DNA of 30,108 nucleotides from Anaeromyces robustus (GCA_002104895.1 MCFG01000074.1:172501-202608); one strand, 5' to 3'. Shown: positions 11,173 to 22,541, counted from the first letter of the stretch. The notes: a model not told the origin generated them from the letters alone. Translations and numbers: made by a program.

Positions 11173-14100
11173 TAAAGTTTCATTATGTGCTAATAAATAT
11201 AATGAAACAGCATTGAAAAAAGTATCAGCATCATTTAAGATAGGTTTACCATCATCATCTGTATAAAAAGATGAATAATCTATTTCACCATTTTCCCCAT
11301 TTCTTATATCACTTAAATTAATATGAGGATCATAAAAAGATAACAAACGTAAATAGTTGACAAAGTTTCTATAGAGAGAACTTTCATAAGATTCAATATA
11401 TTTTGTATATGTAATTTTACTATTTGTTTTTGCCATTAGTTTTTCAAATAAATATTCATAGGCATCCATTTCATCTTGATCTATATCCATAATAGATACA
11501 GATCTTAAAATATTCTTTTTTAATGCAAAAGATCTTTCAAATTCAATACATTCTTCTGGTGTAATTTTATCAATAATTATGCTTAAGGCTTCACCAACAA
11601 AATCCACTTCTTCATATAAAATATTAGAATAATCTTTAGCACTAGGTTCAATAATAGAATCACCAGCGAAATTGTGATATCGAGCAGTATGACTATCTTG
11701 GTTCAAATAATTTTTGAAATCTACACCTTTATCATCATCAAGTTTAAATAAATCTGGATATAATAAAATAATTTTATTTATAGCATTTATTAATTGTTTG
11801 GAATATATATATTCCATTTTATCAATTAATTTTTCAGTATCAATATAATTTATTCTATTATTATCATAACTAACACAATTAGTATTTTGAAGATATATTA
11901 TTAATTCATTATAATTATTAATAAGTTCCAATAAATGTTCACCTTCTTCTTCATGAGTATCAGGTTTTGTAAAAACATTATTAAATTCATTTAATTTTTT
12001 TCTTAAAATGTTTTCAAAATTTCTTAACATTAAAATAGTATCAGTATTAGTATCTATTACACCTTCGTCTGACTCATCAGCAATTGCAATAAATTCCATT
12101 CTTATTTGAGTAAAAATAGGTTTTATGTTATATTTAGAATTTATATTATTAGCCATATAATCAAATAAATCATTATGATCAACCTTCTTAAAAATACGAT
12201 CAAGAACTAATTTATTTTCAGGTTCATTCTTTCTTTCATCATTACGCATTCCTTGAATTTCAATATTTTTTGGAAATATTTCTTTATATTTATTAATTAA
12301 TGATCTATTTATTTTAGCAAATGTTCCTGAACCATTGATTGGTTTAGTTTCATCATTATTATGAATTTCAATGGCTGATAAAATATTCTTGATATCAATA
12401 ATTAAATGTTTCAATCTATTATCAATAGGTAAGTCATTATGATCAATAAAATATATTTCATTAAGTAAAAATGTTTCATTTAGTTCAAATGTTTTTTCAT
12501 CATTTCCATCTCTTTTAGATAAATTTTCTTCAATTCCATATCTTAAGGAATTATCAGTATAAGTAGTTAATGTAGAATCATCAATTAAATCAAATATTTT
12601 TTCTAATGAATCGTCATATAAATTGTAAAGAACATTAATATTTTTAGTAGCTTCAATATTAATATTAGGTAAATTTCTAAAGACATATCTTCCATTTTTA
12701 TCTACTAAAGATTCAGGTCCAAAATTCTTTGTATGTATTCTTAAACATTTATAGAAATAACTTTTTAATGTGGAAATATTTTGAATATTAATACTACTAT
12801 TCTTTATATTTTTTGATTTTTGATATGTTTCAATTTCATCCTTAATATCATAAACTTGTCTATTATTTATTTCTTTTAAAGCAATATGGAAATTGGTTAA
12901 AAAGGCTATACTTTCTTCTTCGGTAATTTTTAATCCTTCTAAATAAATTTGTTCATATAATTCTGCTTTTTTAATCCATTCATCAATTAATGTTACTTGT
13001 TCTATATCTCTTTTATCAAAATATGATAAATTTCTTTTTGAAAATTTTTTAATACAATTTTTTATTATATTATCCGCTGCAGTTGTAGCACTTTCTAAAT
13101 CATATGAAGTAACTGGTGATGCAAAATTTTTCAAACCAGTAGATCCAGATTCAATTTCAAGATTTACTTTTGTCTGAGTATAAGATGCTAAATAACTTGA
13201 TTCTTCAAAATCAGACATTTGAGATATATATTCAAGAAGATTATTTTTATTATAATGTAACATACCATTTTGGTTATATTCCATAGGATCAATAAATACA
13301 TCTTTTATTGCCATCAATTGATAAATTGCATTTAAATCTAATAATTGATCATCATTTAATCCATCAACAGTTGCATAATTTAATCTTTTATCGATAAAAC
13401 GTTTTGAAATCATTTTTATAGTAGTGTAAGATATATCATATCTATCACAAATAATATTTTTTTCATCCAATTTAAAAGTTTGGAATGTTTTAACATTAGC
13501 AAAATTAGCATCTACTATATTATCATTTATAGCATCTATATTAACTTCATTTTTTTCCTTTATGATATAATCTTCAGGTCTAAAAATTTTTGAATTATCT
13601 TTTGATACAAAAACAATACCACATGCAGCAATAAGATTAATACCTTCTCTTTCTATTAAATTATCGTTTTCATTATGAACAATATGATATCCACCAACAT
13701 TTTCACAAATGTCGGCATAATCCGAATATTTAGCAGGGAATCTTTCATCTGTACTATATTTTTTACCATCATACTTAATAGTAAATGTATGGAATATTTG
13801 TTTTGTATTATCATTGATTAGAATTAAACTGTAATGCAAATAATTATCAGCATCAGTTGTTTCCACAATATTGAAAGATATTTTATCAATATAATCATAA
13901 ATATCAACATCAGCATTTTCTTCAGTATCATCGACGACAAAATGTTTTCTACAAGCCCAAGTTTGAATACATTTTATAGTGATAACTTTACTAAGTTCTT
14001 CGGAAGGAAGTACAAATTTTTTAGAATTCCAACTTGATGTAATACTTTTATCTATTTTATCAAAATTATTAATATCAACGTTATTAAAGTCATCTTTTTC

Positions 14101-14598
14101 AGCATTATAAATAAAATATTTCATCATGGTGACATCTGAATCATTTGGTACGAAAAGAATTCTTGTTTTTACATCATTATTACATAAACCAATTGATTGA
14201 GAATGATCTTTTGATATAATAAGATCACGAAGACCATCATAAGTATTAATATTTTCAGGACGATTTTGAACTTCAGTATCAGGATCCATAAAAGTATTAA
14301 AAACTCTAGTAGCAAGATTATATAATTCATGGAACTTATTTTCTAAATCTTTACCTTCTAAATTTCTTAAACTTGGAATAATTTGTTGAATATTCATTAA
14401 ATCACCATCATTACCTACATTAGAGACATCTATAGCTATTGGTTTAGATTCTCCATCTATATTTTCTTTAGCTATAGAACCATTTGAATTACCTGCAGCA
14501 AGAATTAATGCAGCAAGTTCTTCTACAGCATAATCAACATATTCACAATATACTGAAATAATATAAATAAAAAGAATTACAAATATTTTCCACTTCAT
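10609..14598 (-). CDS. Large secreted protein of unknown family
   Basis: I do not recognise this 1329-residue intronless protein. A signal peptide is clear (MKWKIFVILFIYIISVYC, cleavage near residue 18), and no further membrane segment is evident, so it should be secreted or in the lumen. The body is acidic, helix-rich and poor in Cys, with scattered Cys in the N-terminal half (for example CIQTWACRKHF near residue 205). Lys-Arg pairs occur at ~395-402, ~510-520 and ~694. Residues 1143-1154 are a run of 12 Asn, followed by three Lys-Arg sites (1158-1159, 1171-1172, 1179-1180). The last 149 residues are Ser/Asn/Lys-rich and basic (…KKGYKKSTLHVPKKTFNK). This looks like a kexin-processed precursor with a removable basic C-terminal domain; that is inference. 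The start is the first ATG and leads directly into the signal peptide. It could be a lineage-specific extracellular or cell-surface protein. The neighbouring + strand gene converges on it. Confidence 0.82.
11137..11172 (-). repeat. In-frame AAT trinucleotide repeat coding for 12 Asn
   Basis: Twelve perfect AAT codons (ATT on the plus strand) inside the large secreted gene. The lack of codon interruption suggests slippage-prone recent expansion. Confidence 0.9.
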
Positions 14599-15410
14599 TT
14601 TGGAAATACAATATTTGTTTAAAAAAATTTTTTTTCTTTAATAAAAAAAAAAGATTTTTAAATACAAATTTTATTGCTTATATATTTTTTTATTTTTGTT
14701 TATGATACAATAATACAATATCATTCATAACCAAATTACATAATATAAACTATAATTATTATAATTTAATTTATTTATAATAATAAATAAAATTTTTAAT
14801 CATAAAAATAAAAAATTTTTATTTTATAGATGATTAAAAAAATAAATTTTTATGTGTAAATTGTTATATAAATGTTTTTTTTTTTTTTTAAAAAAACAAA
14901 AAAAAAAAGGAATTTTTTTTATTTTATTATTAATCATTAAAATGAATTGAAATAAATCAAAGAATAGTTTTAATTTTTTGATTTATTTCATTTTAATAAT
15001 AATAAAAATCAATAATAATTTATATAAAAACTTTAAAAAAGTTTTTTTTCTGTTATATGTAAAAAAAAATTTTTTTTTATATCCACTTTTTCTAATATTT
15101 TAATAAGACTTTCTAATAATTTTTTAATAAGGTTTAATCTTTTTATTAATTTTTATTTTGAAACAAAAAAATTAAAAGATTTAAGAATATTCTATAAAAA
15201 CATAAAAAAATATAAATACAATAAAATAATTTTAGTAGTTTAAATTTAGCTAAGTTACACAATAATAAAAATTTTTTTTCCTTTTTATATAAATCAATAT
15301 TAAAAAAAAAAAAATTATTATAAATATAAATACATAATATGTATGATTTAAATTTTGTATATATAGGTTTTTCTTTTTTTTAAAACTTTAAATATAATTA
15401 ATTAATTAAA
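14599..15410. other. 5' region of the large secreted gene, no other gene seen
   Basis: Very AT-rich, with T/A homopolymers (for example 14875-14910). It should hold the promoter of the minus-strand gene starting at 14598. The one structured item is the inverted repeat at 14936-14997. No other gene is visible. Confidence 0.5.
14936..14997. repeat. Imperfect inverted repeat (hairpin)
   Basis: ATTAAAATG and AAATAAATCAAA (14936-14944 and 14950-14961) pair with TTTGATTTATTTCATTTTAAT (14977-14997), leaving a 5-base bulge on the left arm and a loop of 15 bases. It is 21 bp per arm and lies about 340 bp upstream of the large secreted gene. Confidence 0.75.
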
Positions 15411-15420
15411 TTAAATTAGA

Positions 15421-15705
15421 CAAACCTATGGATACATATCTCCCATACATACACTATTAATGTACCTGTAGAGTGATGCTTTATGGCATATCGATTCAAA
15501 TATGTTGTTACATTCTGCTAGAGCATGGTTCCTTTACATTCCAACTTAGTCTCCTTTTACCATGAGCATAAGAATGGAACCGCTTTTTCCTAACAGTGGT
15601 CGTTGTAGACTCACGTAATTCCTACATAGAATTAACTGGAGAATACTCGTCAACCCTAATGAAATTAAAGTGTAGTACTGAGGTTTGAGTAGGTAAACAT
15701 ATGTA
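15421..15705. other. Compositional island of higher G+C, identity unknown
   Basis: About 285 bp have clearly more G+C and far more sequence complexity than the flanks, with sharp edges. There is no long open frame. On the reverse strand one frame is open for about 50 codons on either side of single stops, so a decayed coding fragment is possible. Short reverse-complementary heptamers (CAAACCT near the left edge, AGGTTTG near the right edge) lie near the ends. It could be a non-coding RNA gene, an old transposon piece or a pseudogene fragment. Confidence 0.45.
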
Positions 15706-15962
15706 TTTTTTTGTTTTAGATATATAATTTTTTTATTAATTTATTATCATTTATTATTATTTTTTTTTATAATAAAGTATATTTGATTAAAAGAATATAA
15801 AAAAAAAGAAACAACAGTTATATAAAATTTTTTTTCTGTAATATTAATGTTACACAAAAAATTTTATTTTTTTTAATTTGTTCATACAAAATAAATATTT
15901 TTTTTTGTGTTATTCCATAAATACTATTTAACTTTAACATATATCATTTTTAATTATAATAT

Positions 15963-16022
<60 letters not shown>

Positions 16023-17130
16023 TCAACATCATTTTATTCACATTTTATATAATAAATAATATTAATTCAAAGTTTTATTTAATATATTTAATTATATTAG
16101 ATTGGAACTTATTACAAGTACCGATAATATTATGCTATGTACAATAAATTCCAATAATAAATTTAAAAGTTCGAGTTATTATTATTATTCTGAAGATGTA
16201 AAATAATTTATTATTAGATGAAAAATAATAATTTAATTGAACCAATAAAAATTTAAATATTGGTTTTTTTTTTTTTTTTCTTAAATTAATTTTTTTTTTT
16301 ATTTTTATAATAATTTTTTGAATTATTATTTTTAATAATAAATAAACTTTAAAATAATAAAAAAAAATTAAATTTAATTAAAAAGAAATATTTTTTTTGT
16401 AACATATTATAATAAATTCCTAGATATTTTGTTTTGTTACATATTTTTTATTTTTACCTTTTTTATAATATAAGTTAAAAGTCATTATTAAGTTTCAATA
16501 ATTAAGTCAACTTTATTAGCATATTTTATGATAAAGAATTTCAAATATTTAAATTATTCTAAATTACATATTTACATTATTTAATACATTGCATTTTAAT
16601 ATATTTAACACATATTCTAACAATATATTTATGGAAAATTTTTTTTTAAATTTATCATTTGTATTAATTATTAATTAAATACTAGTTGGAGTTTTATAAA
16701 CTTTTCATTGAGGAGATTCTTTATAACATAGAATATATATATAAGGAATGTCGAAGATCTTGGTTAATATTAATTATTAAAATCAATTATTTAAATAAGT
16801 ATTAATAAATTAATAAATAAATAATAAATAAATGTTAATAAATAAATTAATTAAAAAATAAATAAATAATAATATATTTTTTTTTCATTTAATGACAAAT
16901 TATTTACTTATTTTCTCTATTTTTTATTATATATTTGTTATATATTTATTTATTATTTATTATTTATATTTTATACTGTTTATATATTATATTTTTTTAT
17001 TGTTAATTTTTTATTATTTATTTGTATGTTTCGTGTGATTGTTATAGATTTTATTATAACCCTAAAGTTATAAGTTCATAATAAATACGTAAAATTTTCA
17101 TAATAAGGTACAATTTTAAGTAGAGGACCT
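15706..17130. other. AT-rich region, no gene seen
   Basis: The region contains the (AAT)n tract at 15965-16021, poly(T) runs, and slightly more complex sequence at 16680-16770 that I cannot assign. No coding region is supported. Confidence 0.5.
15965..16021. repeat. (AAT)n microsatellite, about 19 copies
   Basis: A perfect AAT trinucleotide run of about 57 bp in non-coding sequence. Confidence 0.95.
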
Positions 17131-17445
17131 ACATTATCAATTATATTATTATTTTTGGTATTAATACTTTAAAACCAAAAATATATATTAGTATCGATAT
17201 TAAATTCTGTCACATTATTACCGATATATTAAAATATTTTTTTTTATTTATATATAACTTTATAGAATCATAATTATTCAGTTATTTTTCGTATTAATGT
17301 CTATTGATTTTTGGAGTCGTAAGTATCAATCATAATAATCAAAATTATAAGTCATATTTATTATTAATATAAATATATAAATAGTGATAAAAATTAAAAA
17401 TAATTATAAATGAATTTTTATATATTATGTATTGTAGGTTTATAG

Positions 17446-18432
17446 AATGTTGAATATGGTTTATTTACAAGAGAATTTAAATAGAAGTATGGATAGTTTA
17501 AAATTTGTAATTGATAATCCAGAATTATATAATGAATTTTCTAAATATTGTACTGTTGAATTATGTATTGAAATTTAGTAAGTTTTTTTTTTTTTTTTTT
17601 TAATTTTTTTATTTATTATTAATATAACATATTATAAATATTTTATAATATGAATTAACTTATTTTCATTATTAAAATATTAATTTATATAATAAATTAT
17701 TTTTAAATATTTTTAAATTAACTTATTTTTCATTATTATACTAAAAAATTTATAAATTTATAAATTTATAAAATAATAAATAAATTAAATAAATAATTAA
17801 TTAAATAAATAAATAGCTTTTCCATAAAAGAATTACTAAATTAAAAGATGAAATTGCTGAATATGAAAATATAAAATCACATAAATCGAAAAGAGAAATT
17901 GAAGATTTTGAAAAAATGAAAATTATTCAAGCTAAAAGACCTGGTGACGTTAAATTTAACCCATTTAATAATGAAGAAGGAAATAATGGTGGAAGTCTTG
18001 ATGTAATTTATGAATATTATAATGATTACTATAATAAAAATGATAGATATATAAATAATAATTTTAATTACTTTGGGTATGACAAGTAATAATCTTAACG
18101 ATTTTGATGAAATTAAATCGTATAAAAATAATGTAAATAACAATTATATTCCAATAATTTTCATAAATGATGTTAAAGATATTTATAAAAAGTTTATTGC
18201 ACGTGATTCTATTTTTGAAATTAATATTTCTAATTCTATTTATCAAAAAATTACTAATGAAATCAATAATGGAGATGAAGAATTTATTTTAAAGGAAATA
18301 TTTGATGAAGCTGATAATGAAGTTTTAAATATTCTTTATACCAATATTTATGGTAAATTTATAAAGGCTCAAAAGAATAAAAAATTATTTGATGATTTCG
18401 AACTTATGATTAATAAATCTCCTGAAGAATAA
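17446..18432 (+). pseudogene. Disrupted RGS-domain gene with one intron
   Basis: Two exon blocks resemble an RGS domain (GTPase-activating regulator of heterotrimeric G proteins). The first carries NVEYGLFTREFK, then DSLKFVIDNPELYNEF and YCTVELCIE. The second carries RITKLKDEIAEYE, an Asn-rich linker, then VKDIYKKFIARDS and DEADNEVLNILYTNIYGKFI and ends at TAA 18430-18432. The N-terminal and C-terminal RGS halves are thus separated by an enlarged low-complexity linker. Reading frame is not continuous: it changes near 17480-17490 (between FTREFK and DSLKF), at the exon junction, and near 18075-18088. Three one-base-type disruptions suggest a recent pseudogene, though homopolymer sequencing errors could explain some. 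An acceptor-like TATAG at 17441-17445 and a donor-like GTAAGT at 17319 suggest a further upstream exon. In gut fungi such RGS segments often follow a seven-helix receptor; 17130-17318 is hydrophobic when translated but too decayed to assign. Confidence 0.6.
17578..17816 (+). other. GT-AG intron of the RGS gene
   Basis: The donor GTAAGT is at 17578-17583, followed by a poly(T) run, and the acceptor AAATAG ends at 17816. The 239-bp interval is far more AT-rich than the flanking exons and closes frames on both sides, as expected for an intron. It separates CTVELCIE from LFHKRITKLKDE of the RGS domain. Confidence 0.7.
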
Positions 18433-19477
18433 AAATAATATATTGAAATTTTTATTAAAAAAAAAAAAAAATTTAACTATTATTAATATAATTTGAATTA
18501 TTTATTTACAATTTATAAACAAAACAATAACAATTACAATAATAATAATAATAATAATAATATTAAAAAAATATTAAAGGAAAAAAAAAAAGATAAAATA
18601 AAAAAATAATAATATAATAATAATATAATATATTTTTATATTTTATATTTATTATTATTATTATAAATATATATTATATAAATTCAATTTTATAATTTAA
18701 TTCTGATATAGATATTTAATAAATAAATAATCAAGAATAAATGAATGAAAAGAATGTGAAGCGAAAACAACTGAATGAAAATCAGTAATTTGATATAAAA
18801 TAGACAAAAACTTAAAGTATAATAGAAAAAAAAATTAATTTTTTTATTATTTATAATTATATATTATTTTTTATTATTATTTGTTATTTAAGAGAAATTA
18901 AAAGTTTTAATAGATGCAAATAATAATAAATAAGTAATAAAATATATAATATAATAGAATTAATTGTTAAAAGTTGATCATTATAAATTTACATTATTTA
19001 TATATATATATTATATATATATAAAGAAAATTATATAGAAAATATTTATTTATTTTTTTTTTTTTTATAAAAAGTTTTTTTTTTAAATTATTATTCAATT
19101 AGTATTTATAAATATACACTTTTTTTATTGTAGTTATTGATTTATTTTTCTTTTTTTTAAAAGAAAAAAATAATACATTTTTTTTTATTATTATAAAATG
19201 TAAACTATGCAAGTATAAAATATTAAAAATATTAAATAAAAAATATTTATTATAAAAAATATTATAATATATATCAATTTTTTTTTTTTTTTTTTTTATA
19301 AATGACATACAAAAATATTATTGTATCAATATTTTTGTTTATAAATAAAAAATTTACTGATTAAATTATCTATTCTATATATTAACATTATTAATAATCA
19401 TTAATTATATTTATTGATATACATGATGCATTTTGTTAAAAATAAAGTTTAATATTTATATTTTATTCTTATGATAT
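18433..19477. other. AT-rich region, no gene seen
   Basis: This is the 3' flank of the RGS gene. It holds an (AAT)n run (about 18537-18561), (AT)n near 18998-19023 and poly(T)/poly(A) runs. The frame at 19099-19308 (-) is a poly(Lys)/poly(Phe) artefact. Confidence 0.5.
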
Positions 19478-19978
19478 TATAAACTGGAAGGAAAACATCC
19501 TAATCCTTCAAAATGTCTTGAAATTATCTTCAATAAAATTTGGATTAGGGATGGCTACTTTCCCCATAATTGAAACACTGCTTCCATAGTTCCTATATAC
19601 AAAAATTGTGATCCACTGACTATTACTAACATTATTGTAGATATCTTTAATTAATATCTGGTTTAAAATAATTTCCAAAATTGGGATTGATCGTATATTA
19701 AAATACGCTCTTACCCACAAATATTCCGATACAGATTCGAATGATATCTCATTTGTTGAATGGAGAGGTTAGAAGTTTAACTTCTTTCCTTTTTTTTTAT
19801 TAATATTTAATTCGATTAATATCTGTAATAAATTTTATTTATTTTTTGTATCTTTTATACTTGTATTATTACATTTCAGTTTATATATTTCTTCTTTAAT
19901 GTATTATATGTAATATATATGTATATATGTCACAGGTATGTTTATTTTAAAAATAGTATAAATAAAGATTAATCCTAG

Positions 19979-20020
<42 letters not shown>

Positions 20021-20935
20021 CCACAAATTTATTGTCTTAGTATTTACCTAAGACTGAAATTTCGTTAATACCTACAAATTATTAGATTTGAACAATTGAA
20101 TCATGAGAAATGATTAAGTCTATACATTTCTATCCGTGGAATTTTTCAAAGAAGATCCCTAGCTGGTAAATATACGAATATTACTTTTCTTGATATTAAA
20201 AAAAAGCTTACGATTCTGTACCCCATTTTCAATATATTGACGAAACTATTTTCATCTTGATATCCAAGGAAAAAGCTTTGATTTTCTTTCTAACTTGTAT
20301 TTATCTTCTAAAGCTCGAGTTCATTTTCTTGATATGTTATCTCAGAAGAATTTCCCATTTATTAAGGTTGTTCGACAAGGTTGTCCCCTTTCACCTATTC
20401 TTTCTTAAACTTTTTATTAATGATATTTTGAATTACTGTGAAAATCTCGGTATTAAAATTTGTGATAAATATTACTGTGGTAGTTTATTTGTTAACAATA
20501 TTGTTCTTAGATGGCCTTCTGAAAAAAAATTTCAAAAAATTTTACGAAGAGTATTGAAATTAGTTGATCTTAATGAAATGTCCTTTGGTATTCAAAAAAT
20601 GTATTACTATGATAGTCAAAAACCAAAGTTTTTTAACGAAATCTCCTAACTATCAAACCCACTTTCAATATTAATATGAATGCAATTTCTAAAGTCTTAT
20701 GCTACCTATCTTGATATTCCCTTTTCTAATGATTTATCTTTAGATCCTATTGTAGATAAAATGTTAACTTGTATGAAAAAAAAAGCGTTATATTCTCTTA
20801 TTAACTTTTTTATGAACCCAAGTATATTCCATTAGCTTATAAAAAAAAATTTTACAATCTTATGTCATATGTAAACCTTTATACTATGTACCTCTTATTG
20901 ACTCTAATCAAAGTATTTGTAATATTTATTTCTAA
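19478..20935 (+). mobile_element. Decayed LINE (non-LTR) reverse transcriptase fragment
   Basis: Plus-strand translation recovers non-LTR reverse-transcriptase motifs in order, in changing frames: KLEGKHPNPSKCLEIIF (19481), NKIWIRDGYFPHN, ASIVPIYKN, ISLINIWFKIISKI with RILKYALTHK (to ~19722), then after an insertion KYTNITFLDI-like and AYDSVPHF sequence (~20170-20230), LYLSSKARVHFLDML, VVRQGCPLSPILS (~20367-20405), LFINDIL, FVNNIVLRWPSEKK (the catalytic F-x-D-D box, with both Asp changed to Asn), DLNEMSFGI, YLDIPFSNDLSLDP (~20707) and a tail to YYVPLIDSN. The RQGCPLSP and FxDDI boxes are typical of non-LTR retrotransposons. Several frameshifts and stops and the lost catalytic Asp pair show it is dead. 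No endonuclease or ORF1 is seen, so it is truncated at both sides. The clade is not assigned. Confidence 0.85.
19712..20028 (+). mobile_element. Poly(A)-tailed retrocopy nested in the LINE, with 11-bp target-site duplications
   Basis: TACCCACAAAT occurs at 19712-19722 and again at 20018-20028. Between them lie 295 bp (19723-20017) that end in 36 A (19982-20017), with AATAAA at 19961-19966, 15 bases before the tail, as in a polyadenylated mRNA. Removing the insert and one TACCCACAAAT restores the LINE's ALTHKFI reading, so this is a retroposition into an older LINE. The head has a short open frame ending SDTDSNDISFVEWRG and then TAG (19725-19772), followed by an AT-rich 3' UTR-like stretch. 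It is best read as a 5'-truncated cDNA of an mRNA, or of another LINE's 3' end. Confidence 0.85.
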
Positions 20936-21520
20936 TTTAGAAAATTATTCATACATAAAAATTTAAAATAAATAAAAATACATAAAATTTATATAAATAT
21001 GTCTATATAAATAATATTTTAACAGCGTATATATATATATATATTATATATTTTCATTTTCTATAAATAACAATAATATTCAAAAATTATATCAATTATT
21101 TTAATGTAAATTGAAAAAAAAAAAAAAAAGAAATGAAAATTAAATAATAAACGTAGAGTTTTCTTTTTCTTTTTTTTTTTATTTTTCTTTTATTATTATT
21201 ATTATTAAATAATAAAAAAAATAATATAGTTGTTTATTTTAAAAAAAAAAAACTAAAGGAGACAAAAAGTTTAGTTTATGTTTAAAAAGTAACAATAAAG
21301 AGTACTGTAAATATCTTTCATCGTTATAATACTTAAATATAAATTATTTAATATTAATTATGGAAATCGATATAAAAAATAATAATACAAAAAAAGTTTT
21401 ATATAATCATTTTTAAAATATAAACTAAACTTTCTTTAAAATTTAGTTTCTATATAAATACGTTTTTTAAGATCGAAAATTGATAAATAAATAAATGCAA
21501 ATATAAATAATACAAGTATA

Positions 21521-21551
<31 letters not shown>

Positions 21552-22317
21552 AATGAATTTCTAAATAATTAATTTAATTATGACAAATAAATTTTATTAA
21601 TGAAAGGCTAAAACTTTAATTTTGTTAATATATTTTAATTATATATAAAATAATATAATTTTATAGAAAAACTTTTAATTTATATATAAATTTAGTATTA
21701 TTTATAATTAATGTATAATATTAAGTTTTCCATAGAAATTAATGATTCATTTTTGTAATTTGAAATATAATTTTTTGTATTTTTCTTTTTTTGTATATTC
21801 ATTATTATGAATTCTTCGTTAAAACCCATGATTTAGTTTTAAATAATTAAATAATAAAATATTTTAGAAATTTTTAGATTTTAACAACTTTCTATAATAT
21901 TAATGAGAATATCAATTTCATTTTTTCAATGTAATACCTTATTATAATTTAAAAGTATTTTTATATATAAAAAATTAATATTTATATATAAAAAGAAATT
22001 AATTTCTTTTTATTTACATAATAATATATAAAAAATATTACATATAAAATATTTTTTTATTCAACTCTTTTTTTGGTTGACCTCTCTGGGTAATATTCAT
22101 TTAAAATTCCTTATTGTATTTATATAATTTATTAATCACTTTAACTATATACATATTTATTCATATTAATAGATATCAAACTTTTTTTTAATTATTCGAA
22201 TAACTTACATATATTTTAAATAAGTTCAATTATAATAATATATTATGTATAGGTGTTAGAACATATATAAAATGTAAAACGTATTACCTATAATATAACT
22301 AAGATGGTACTTTCATA

Positions 22318-22321
<4 letters not shown>

Positions 22322-22350
<29 letters not shown>
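22322..22350. repeat. (AT)n microsatellite
   Basis: About 29 bp of perfect alternating AT. Confidence 0.9.
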
Positions 22351-22353
<3 letters not shown>

Positions 22354-22502
22354 ACATATCTTATACTAAATATATTATGCAACTTTCTATTTTTATCAAT
22401 ACATATATTTTGACACATAAAGATTAAATATATATAATTATATCACTAATTATATTCATATTTTTCCTATTTAAAGATTTATTATAATAAATCATTGCTT
22501 TA

Positions 22503-22541
22503 TTTCTATGTATTCTATGTAGATATATAGATACATAGAAA
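22503..22541. repeat. Strong inverted repeat with an 8-base loop
   Basis: TTTCTATGTATTCTAT (22503-22518) pairs with ATAGATACATAGAAA (22527-22541), with one bulged T and an 8-base loop. Short CATTG/CAATG matches outside the arms could extend it. It could be a cruciform, an RNA hairpin or a remnant of a small inverted-repeat element. Confidence 0.75.

Noticed and set aside
18073-18432. 119-residue frame as an independent gene
   Set aside because: It begins without an ATG inside the Asn-rich linker and carries only the C-terminal half of an RGS domain, so it belongs to the disrupted RGS gene.
19508-19720. 70-residue minus-strand frame MWVRAYFNIRSI…
   Set aside because: It is the antisense of the LINE reverse-transcriptase region, whose plus-strand motifs (ASIVPIYKN, ISLINIW) are clear.
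20257-20411. First half of the 130-residue plus-strand frame at 20257-20649 as a gene
   Set aside because: It lacks an ATG start and reads out of frame through the region where another frame gives VVRQGCPLSPIL. Only the later part (LFINDIL onward) is LINE coding sequence.
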